Below, piece after piece: positions 58,541-64,000 of a stretch of DNA of 64,000 nucleotides. The stretch's first letter is position 1. The number at the start of each line of letters is the position of its first letter. Under the pieces are notes generated by a model. That model saw nothing but the letters and a program-made list of their open reading frames with translations. It was not told the origin of the DNA and did not search any database. This DNA is from Bradyrhizobium sp. ORS 278 (GTDB taxonomy: Bacteria > Pseudomonadota > Alphaproteobacteria > Rhizobiales > Xanthobacteraceae): assembly GCF_000026145.1 (NCBI RefSeq), contig NC_009445.1, forward strand, positions 4,030,001-4,094,000. The letters run 5' to 3'. Both the position numbers and the translations under genes were made by a program.

Positions 58541-60061
58541 TCAGTTACGCCGGTGCGCGTTCAGGCGGCGCTCGACCAGCAGGGAATAGCGTGACATGCC
58601 GAAGCAGAAGGCGAAGTAGATCAGGCCGGTGAAGGCGAAGCCGGTGAAGGCCGTGGTCGGCGTCGCCCAGACCGGATCCGCGAACGAGGCCTTGAGGCTG
58701 CCGAGCAGGTCAAACAGCGCCACGATCGACACCAGCGACGTATCCTTGAACAGCGAGATGAAGCTGTTGACGATGCCGGGAATGACGTGGCGGAGCGCCT
58801 GCGGCAGCACGATGAAGCTCGTGGTCTTCCACCAGGACAGGCCGAGCGCGCTCGCCGCCTCCGCCTGGCCGCGCGGGATCGCCTGCAGTCCGCCGCGGAT
58901 CACCTCGGCCATGTAGGCGCCGGAGAACAGCGCGACGCCGATCAGCGCCCGCACCAGGCCGTCGATCCTGAGGTTGCCGGGCAGGAACAGCGGCAGCATG
59001 TAGGTCGCGAAGAACAGCACGGTGATCAGCGGCACGCCGCGCACCAGCTCGATGAAGGCGATCGAGAAGATCCTGATCAGCGGAATGGTCGAACGCCGGC
59101 CGAGCGCCAGCGCGATGCCGATCGGCATCGACGCGACGATGCCGATGACGGTGACGACCAGCGTCACCAGCATGCCGCCCCACAGCCTCGTATCGACGAC
59201 CGGCAGGCCGCCGCGATCCAGGCCCATGACGGCGATCACGACCGCGATCCCGACGAAAGTCGCGATGGTGCCGATCACGCTGCGCAGCGCCCTGCTCCCG
59301 CCGCCGATGACGAACACCAGCGCCGAGACAGCGACCGCCGTAATGACGAGATCGGTCCACACCGGCTGCTGCGAGGCCTGCAGTTGATCACGCAGCCAGA
59401 GCAACGGCCAGATCACCAGCGAGGCCACCGTCCCGATCAGGACCACGAGCTTGCCCATGAGCCAGAACAGCATGCCGATCACGGGAACGCCGGCTCCGCT
59501 GCGGACCAAAGCATTGCCGGCGCTATCGACGCTCTCCGCGAACAGGGACAGGACGCTCGCCGTCCAGCTCACGCCGAAGCCCGAGAGGCCGCCGCCGTAC
59601 AGCAGGAAGAAGGCGACCACTGGCAATGCGACCAGGAACAGACCGGCATTGAGAGTCTTCGCCGGCACGCTTCTGATCATCAGCGGCGCCAGCAGCGCAA
59701 CGAACAGCACATAGGTCAGGTTCACACGCCAGCGCTGGGCCTCGGGGTAGAAGCCGTACATGAACTGGCTGAACTTCGCCGTGATGTACGGCCAGCACGC
59801 GCCGACCGGGTGACCGGCGTTCTGCGCCAGACAGGCCTCGCGATCCTTGCCGACCCAGACGGCGTCGACAAGCAGGAACTGCAGCGCTGGAATCACGGTG
59901 AACCAGATCAGCAACGCGCTCACCAGAGTGAGCAGGATGTTGGTCGGCGAGTTCAGCAGCTGCGTGCGAACGAAGCCGATGACGCCGGTGGTCTTGATCG
60001 GCGCGGGACGCTCGCCAGCCATGTCCTGGCGGATGAAGTTCGAGGCTGTGATGTCGGTCAT
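58541..60061 (-). CDS. aapM: General L-amino acid ABC transporter permease AapM
   Basis: 506-residue membrane permease. The C-terminal BPD transport domain shows the EAA-loop motif [24 protein letters not shown]. It is about 120 residues longer than the AapM of Rhizobium because of extra hydrophobic segments in the middle (about 130-280), next to a cysteine-containing periplasmic loop near the N-terminus. The ATG at 60061 is used. It pairs with AapQ to form the membrane channel. Confidence 0.93.
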   Translation of the reverse strand: MTDITASNFIRQDMAGERPAPIKTTGVIGFVRTQLLNSPTNILLTLVSALLIWFTVIPALQFLLVDAVWVGKDREACLAQNAGHPVGACWPYITAKFSQFMYGFYPEAQRWRVNLTYVLFVALLAPLMIRSVPAKTLNAGLFLVALPVVAFFLLYGGGLSGFGVSWTASVLSLFAESVDSAGNALVRSGAGVPVIGMLFWLMGKLVVLIGTVASLVIWPLLWLRDQLQASQQPVWTDLVITAVAVSALVFVIGGGSRALRSVIGTIATFVGIAVVIAVMGLDRGGLPVVDTRLWGGMLVTLVVTVIGIVASMPIGIALALGRRSTIPLIRIFSIAFIELVRGVPLITVLFFATYMLPLFLPGNLRIDGLVRALIGVALFSGAYMAEVIRGGLQAIPRGQAEAASALGLSWWKTTSFIVLPQALRHVIPGIVNSFISLFKDTSLVSIVALFDLLGSLKASFADPVWATPTTAFTGFAFTGLIYFAFCFGMSRYSLLVERRLNAHRRN

Positions 60062-60107
60062 GCGCGAAATCTCTTCATGCGCCAGAGGTCTTCGTCCCCG
60101 AGCCTGG

Positions 60108-61313
60108 TCATGCTCCAAGCCTCTTGCCCAGCCGCCAGCTGTAGAAGCTCATGATCGCGCTCGTGATCAGCGACATCGCGAGATAGACGCCCATCGTGAT
60201 GCCGATGATCTCGATGGCCTGTCCGGTCTGGCTCATCGTCGTGCCGGCAAACACCGAGACCAGGTCGGGATAGCCGATCGCGACCGCGAGCGACGAGTTC
60301 TTGGTCAGGTTGAGATATTGGTTGGTCAGCGGCGGCAGGATCACCCGGAGCGCCTGCGGCACGACGATCAGGCGCAACACCGTGCCGCGGCTGAGACCGA
60401 GCGACAGGCCGGCCTCCATCTGTCCCTTGTGGACCGACAGGATGCCGCCACGCACCACCTCCGCGATGAAGGAGGCTGTGTACATGGTCAAGGCCAGCGT
60501 CAGCGCCACGAATTCAGGGATGATGCGCGAGCCGCCGGCGAAGTTGAAGCCCTTCAGCACCGGCACTTCGAACGCCACGGGAGCGCCGAACACAACCAAG
60601 GCCAGCAGCGGCAGGCCGATCAGCATTCCTAGCACATAGGGCCAGATCCGCATCGCATGTCCGCGGACGAACAATTCGCGTCGCGCATAGAACCGCAGGC
60701 CGATCGAGCCTGCGATCGCGACGCCGAGCGCGATCAGGAACGGCATCAGGCCCGGCTCCTCGATCGGGCGCGGAACGATGAAGCCGCGGTTATTGAGGAA
60801 GAAGGTCGAAAACACCGAGATGCTCTGGCGCGGTCCGGGCAAGGCGGCGAGCACGGCGAGATACCAGAACGTGATCTGAAACAGCAGCGGCAGATTACGG
60901 ATCAGCTCGACATAGGCGCCGGCAACCCGCGACAGCAGGCCGTTCGGAGACAGACGGCCGAGCGCCACGATCAGGCCGAGGATGGTCGCCAGCACGATGC
61001 CGATCACCGAGACCAGCAGCGTGTTGAGAATGCCGACCATCAGCACGCGGCTGTAGCTGTCCGAGCCGGAGTAGCTGATCAGGGCCTGGTTCACGTCGAA
61101 CCCGGCCGTGTTGTTGAGGAACCCGAAGCCCGACGTGATGCGCTGGGCGGCCAGGTTGCTGCGGGCGTTGGCGACGATCTCGTAGCCAACCCACACCAGG
61201 ACTGCGACGAACAGGATCTGCAGGATGATGCCGTTCCATCCTGCCTTGCCCCCCAGCATGCGCTTCAAACGAAGCCCATATTGCGGAGGCGGTAGCCTCG
61301 CTTCGATACTCAT
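60108..61313 (-). CDS. aapQ: General L-amino acid ABC transporter permease AapQ
   Basis: 401-residue membrane permease with eight or so hydrophobic segments. The EAA loop is EAGLSLGLSRGTVLRLIVVPQALRV. It starts 28 bp after aapJ and is 46 bp before aapM. The RRELFVRG loop and the large N-terminal periplasmic region are typical of AapQ. Confidence 0.94.
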   Translation of the reverse strand: MSIEARLPPPQYGLRLKRMLGGKAGWNGIILQILFVAVLVWVGYEIVANARSNLAAQRITSGFGFLNNTAGFDVNQALISYSGSDSYSRVLMVGILNTLLVSVIGIVLATILGLIVALGRLSPNGLLSRVAGAYVELIRNLPLLFQITFWYLAVLAALPGPRQSISVFSTFFLNNRGFIVPRPIEEPGLMPFLIALGVAIAGSIGLRFYARRELFVRGHAMRIWPYVLGMLIGLPLLALVVFGAPVAFEVPVLKGFNFAGGSRIIPEFVALTLALTMYTASFIAEVVRGGILSVHKGQMEAGLSLGLSRGTVLRLIVVPQALRVILPPLTNQYLNLTKNSSLAVAIGYPDLVSVFAGTTMSQTGQAIEIIGITMGVYLAMSLITSAIMSFYSWRLGKRLGA

Positions 61314-61341
61314 TCGCCGCAGCCCCGATATCGTGCAGCTG

Positions 61342-62358
61342 TTAGCGGATCGGCGGCGCGTACTGCAGGCCGCCCTTGTTCCAGAGCTGGTTCAGACCGC
61401 GCGCGATCTGCAGCTTGGAGCCGGAACCGACATTGCGGTCATACATTTCGCCGTAATTGCCGACAGCTTTGACGATCCGCGAGAACCAGTCCTTGGTGAG
61501 ACCGAGCTGCTCGCCGAGATTGCCGTCGGTGCCGAAGGCGCGCTTGAAGTCGGGCTTGTCGGACTTGGCCATCTCGTCGACGTTGGCCTGGGTGACGCCC
61601 ATTTCCTCGGCCGTGATCAGCCCGAACAGCGTCCACTTCACGATGTCGAACCACTGGTCGTCACCGTGGCGCACCATCGGACCGAGCGGCTCCTTCGAGA
61701 TCACCTCGGGCAGCACGACGTGGTCAGCCGGATTGGCGAGCTTCAGGCGCTCGGCGTAGAGGCCGGAGACGTCGGTCGTGAACACGTCGCACCGGCCGGA
61801 CTCATAGGCCTTCACGGTCTCGTCGGCGCCGGCGAACGCGATCACCTCGTACTTCATCTTGTTGGCCTTGAAGTAGTCGGCGAGGTTCTGCTCGGTGGTC
61901 GTGCCGGTCTGCACGCAAACCGAGGCGCTGTTGAGCTCGAGCGCCGAATTGACCTTGAGCGCCTTCTTCACCATGAAGCCCTGGCCGTCATAATAGGTGA
62001 TACCGGCGAAGTTGGCGCCGAGCGACGTGTCGCGCGACAGGGTCCAGGTGGTGTTGCGGGACAGCACGTCCACCTCGCCAGACTGCAGTGCAGTAAAGCG
62101 GTCCTTGGCCGACAGCGGAACATACTTGACCTTGGTCGGGTCGTTGAAGATCGCAGCGGCGATGGCGCGGCAGACGTCGACGTCGAGCCCGGTCCAGTTG
62201 CCCTTGTCGTCCGGATTCGAGAAACCGGGCAGGCCCTGACTGACGCCGCAGGCGAGCATGCCGCGATCCTTCACGGTCTTGAGCGTTTCGGCCTGGGCGC
62301 CGACGCTCGCCAGCACAGGGGCGAGAGCAAGAGTGAGAGCCAGAGTGACGCGTTTCAT
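61342..62358 (-). CDS. aapJ: General L-amino acid ABC transporter substrate-binding protein AapJ
   Basis: 338-residue periplasmic binding protein with a signal peptide (MKRVTLALTLALAPVLASVG, cleavage near AQA-ET). Family segments are CGVSQGLPGFSNPDDKGNW, RNTTWTLSRDTSLGANF and RHGDDQWFDIVKWTL. It is the first gene of the operon, preceded by a sigma-54-type promoter at 62436-62451. Confidence 0.95.
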   Translation of the reverse strand: MKRVTLALTLALAPVLASVGAQAETLKTVKDRGMLACGVSQGLPGFSNPDDKGNWTGLDVDVCRAIAAAIFNDPTKVKYVPLSAKDRFTALQSGEVDVLSRNTTWTLSRDTSLGANFAGITYYDGQGFMVKKALKVNSALELNSASVCVQTGTTTEQNLADYFKANKMKYEVIAFAGADETVKAYESGRCDVFTTDVSGLYAERLKLANPADHVVLPEVISKEPLGPMVRHGDDQWFDIVKWTLFGLITAEEMGVTQANVDEMAKSDKPDFKRAFGTDGNLGEQLGLTKDWFSRIVKAVGNYGEMYDRNVGSGSKLQIARGLNQLWNKGGLQYAPPIR

Positions 62359-62435
62359 AAATACAGCCTTTCGCGGTCGTCCTTGGGGAGCGATGAAATC
62401 TCAGCGCGTGGTTGGGGCCGACCTGAAACCGCCTT

Positions 62436-62451
62436 TGCAAACGCCATACCA
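62436..62451 (-). promoter_or_regulatory. Candidate sigma-54 promoter of aapJQMP
   Basis: On the minus strand TGGTATGGCGTTTGCA matches the -24/-12 consensus, with the GG and GC elements separated by exactly 10 bp. The expected start of transcription would lie about 67 bp before aapJ. Just upstream the inverted repeat CATGCAC-N9-GTGCATG (62468-62490) resembles an NtrC-type half-site pair, although the spacing is 2 bp longer than the usual consensus. Confidence 0.7.
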
Positions 62452-62583
62452 AGAATATGACGTGCGCCATGCACAGCGACGCCGTGCATGCATCAAGGAA
62501 GCGGACATCGCGGCAGGCCCCTCAACGTGCAGCGATCGAATTCCGCCGGCATCACAGAACGACTGGCGTTCCGGGTCAAGGGG

Positions 62584-62613
62584 TTGACGGCCCTGTTCTG
62601 CATTCTGTTATTA
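62584..62613 (+). promoter_or_regulatory. Candidate sigma-70 promoter of the metC-type gene
   Basis: TTGACG (62584-62589) and TTATTA (62608-62613), spacing 18 bp, about 65 bp before the start of the lyase gene. The rest of the 317-bp gap 62359-62675 holds the aapJ control region and no gene. Confidence 0.55.
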
Positions 62614-62675
62614 ACGACCGTAGTCCTGCCCGATTTGCGCTATCCCGGCGGCAATACAAGAGAAAAGACACACTG

Positions 62676-63869
62676 ATGGCATCCTCGAACGACCCCGCTT
62701 CGGCGGTGCGACAAAACGTCGAAACACGGCTGGTCACGGTGGGACGGGACACCAAGGCGCAGCACGGATTCGTGAATCCGCCGGTCGTGCATGGCTCGAC
62801 CGTGCTGTATCCCACCGCGGAGGATCTGCATGCACACCGCGGCGAATTCCAGTATGGCCGCCACGGCACACCGACGACGAAAGCGCTGCAGCAGGCCTTG
62901 ATGGCCCTCGAAGGTCCGCAATGCGCAGGCGTCGGAATCGCGCCGTCCGGTCTCGGAGCCATCTCCACGACCCTGCTGTCGGTGCTGAAGGCCGGGGACC
63001 ATGTTCTGGTCTGCGACAGCATTTATCGTCCCACCCGAAATTTCTGCAACGGTATGCTGGCGCGCTACGGCGTCGAAACGACCTATTTCGATCCATTGAT
63101 CGGCACAGGAATTGAGCAACTGCTCAAACCGAATACACGCGCGGTGGTTGTCGAGGCGCCCGGCTCGCAGTCCTTCGAAATGCCGGACATTCCGGCGATT
63201 GCAGCGGTGGCGCATGCGCATGGCGCGCTGGTCATCGACGACAACACCTGGGCCACGCCGCTGTACCACCGCTCCCTCGACCAGGGCGTCGACATCAGCA
63301 TGCAGGCGGCCACCAAATATATCGGCGGCCACTCCGACATCATGTTCGGCACGATTTCGGCCAACGCGAAGGCGTGGCCGCTGATCTCCGAAGGCATCCG
63401 CCTGCTTGGCGTCTGCGCCGGCCCCGACGACGTGTTCCTCGCCCTGCGCGGCGTGCGGACGCTCGGCGTGCGGCTCGCGCAGCATCATCGCTCGGGACTG
63501 GAGATGGCGCGTTGGCTCGCGGCGCGCCCCGAGGTGATCGAGGTGCTGCATCCCGCGCTCGAGAGCCATCCGGGCCACGCGATCTGGAAGCGCGACTTCA
63601 CCGGCGCCTCCGGTCTGTTCAGCATCGTGCTGCAACCAAAGCCGCAAGCCGCCGTCGACGCCATGCTCGACACGCTGACCTTGTTCGGCATGGGTTATTC
63701 CTGGGGCGGCTTCGAGAGTCTCGCGATCCCGTTCGACTGCTCGAGCTATCGCACCGCAACCTCATGGGCGCCCGGCGGACCCACGCTGCGGCTGCACATC
63801 GGGCTGGAGAACACCGAGGATCTCAAGGCCGATCTCGACCGCGGCTTCGCGGCCTTCAACGCCGCGTAA
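62676..63869 (+). CDS. metC: Cystathionine beta-lyase-type Cys/Met metabolism PLP enzyme
   Basis: 397-residue PLP-dependent enzyme of the trans-sulfuration family. The N-terminal HGFVNPPVVHGSTVLYPTAE, the substrate loop YGRHGTPTTKALQ and the PLP lysine in MQAATKYIGGHSDIMFG are seen. The C-terminal MGYSWGGFESLA is characteristic of cystathionine beta-lyases, which convert cystathionine to homocysteine. It is alone, divergent from the aap operon. The 131 bp after it hold no further gene. Confidence 0.9.
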   Translation: MASSNDPASAVRQNVETRLVTVGRDTKAQHGFVNPPVVHGSTVLYPTAEDLHAHRGEFQYGRHGTPTTKALQQALMALEGPQCAGVGIAPSGLGAISTTLLSVLKAGDHVLVCDSIYRPTRNFCNGMLARYGVETTYFDPLIGTGIEQLLKPNTRAVVVEAPGSQSFEMPDIPAIAAVAHAHGALVIDDNTWATPLYHRSLDQGVDISMQAATKYIGGHSDIMFGTISANAKAWPLISEGIRLLGVCAGPDDVFLALRGVRTLGVRLAQHHRSGLEMARWLAARPEVIEVLHPALESHPGHAIWKRDFTGASGLFSIVLQPKPQAAVDAMLDTLTLFGMGYSWGGFESLAIPFDCSSYRTATSWAPGGPTLRLHIGLENTEDLKADLDRGFAAFNAA

Positions 63870-64000
63870 GTCGGCTTCGCCGGCGGCGAAACGCCCGGCG
63901 ATCAGGCAGCCGGGGCCGACAAAATAGCGTTGATCCCCGGCGGATTGGGCGTAGCCTTCGCGGCAGGGCTACGGACACGAACGGGAATCATGGTTCTGCT

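Noticed and set aside
62452..62675. SAM riboswitch upstream of the metC-type gene
   Set aside because: No SAM-II-type conserved core or pseudoknot could be traced; only a promoter candidate is supported.

Overview
The window looks like chromosomal DNA of a Bradyrhizobium-type alphaproteobacterium (Rhizobiales). The evidence is high GC, the dusB-ntrB-ntrC and ntrY genes, an aapJQMP general amino-acid permease, PopZ, and the intergenic repeats typical of Bradyrhizobium and Rhodopseudomonas. The species cannot be named from sequence alone.

Layout. Positions 1-2253 carry the start and most of the ntrY sensor kinase gene, which leaves the window on the left. Positions 2456-10664 carry a catabolic cluster: an IclR regulator, an RraA-type aldolase, a 2-hydroxyacid dehydrogenase, two MFS acid transporters, two Tat-exported amidohydrolases and an SMP-30 lactonase. 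The cluster sits between ntrY and ntrC, which are normally adjacent. Both of its outward-firing promoter regions carry the same 15-bp inverted repeat. Positions 10947-14605 hold ntrC, ntrB and dusB. Positions 14983-24072 hold ispDF, pncC, an orphan gene, a DUF1127 gene, a small alarmone hydrolase, a soluble chemoreceptor, a RatA/COQ10-like gene, lipA and a 3-methyladenine DNA glycosylase, with several dispersed repeats between them. Positions 24161-31128 hold valS, popZ, a TolC-type outer-membrane channel, pcm and a small unknown gene.

tRNA-Asn (31385) is followed by about 1.3 kb without convincing genes and then three small genes resembling phage-associated hypotheticals. After these come a Nudix hydrolase, an EamA-type permease, two overlapping orphan response regulators, a PQQ-dependent alcohol dehydrogenase with a lanthanide-type D-x-D motif, a Tat-exported Rieske protein, and a zinc-ribbon/TM/phosphate-binding/OmpA fusion protein. 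From tRNA-Cys (42471) onward there is a tapT-like gene with a full RND efflux operon (outer-membrane factor, adaptor, two pumps), then a lipid-modification operon (FAD oxidase, DUF1365, cfa), cysK, the aapJQMP operon and a metC-type lyase.

How it fits together. NtrB/NtrC and NtrY are nitrogen regulators. The aap operon at the other end of the window has a very good sigma-54 promoter match, so NtrC could control it. The catabolic cluster appears to be a self-contained unit regulated by its own IclR protein and isolated by hairpins from the ntr genes it separates. The most interesting leads are this insertion and its shared operator, the PQQ dehydrogenase/Rieske pair, and the zinc-ribbon/PstS/OmpA fusion.
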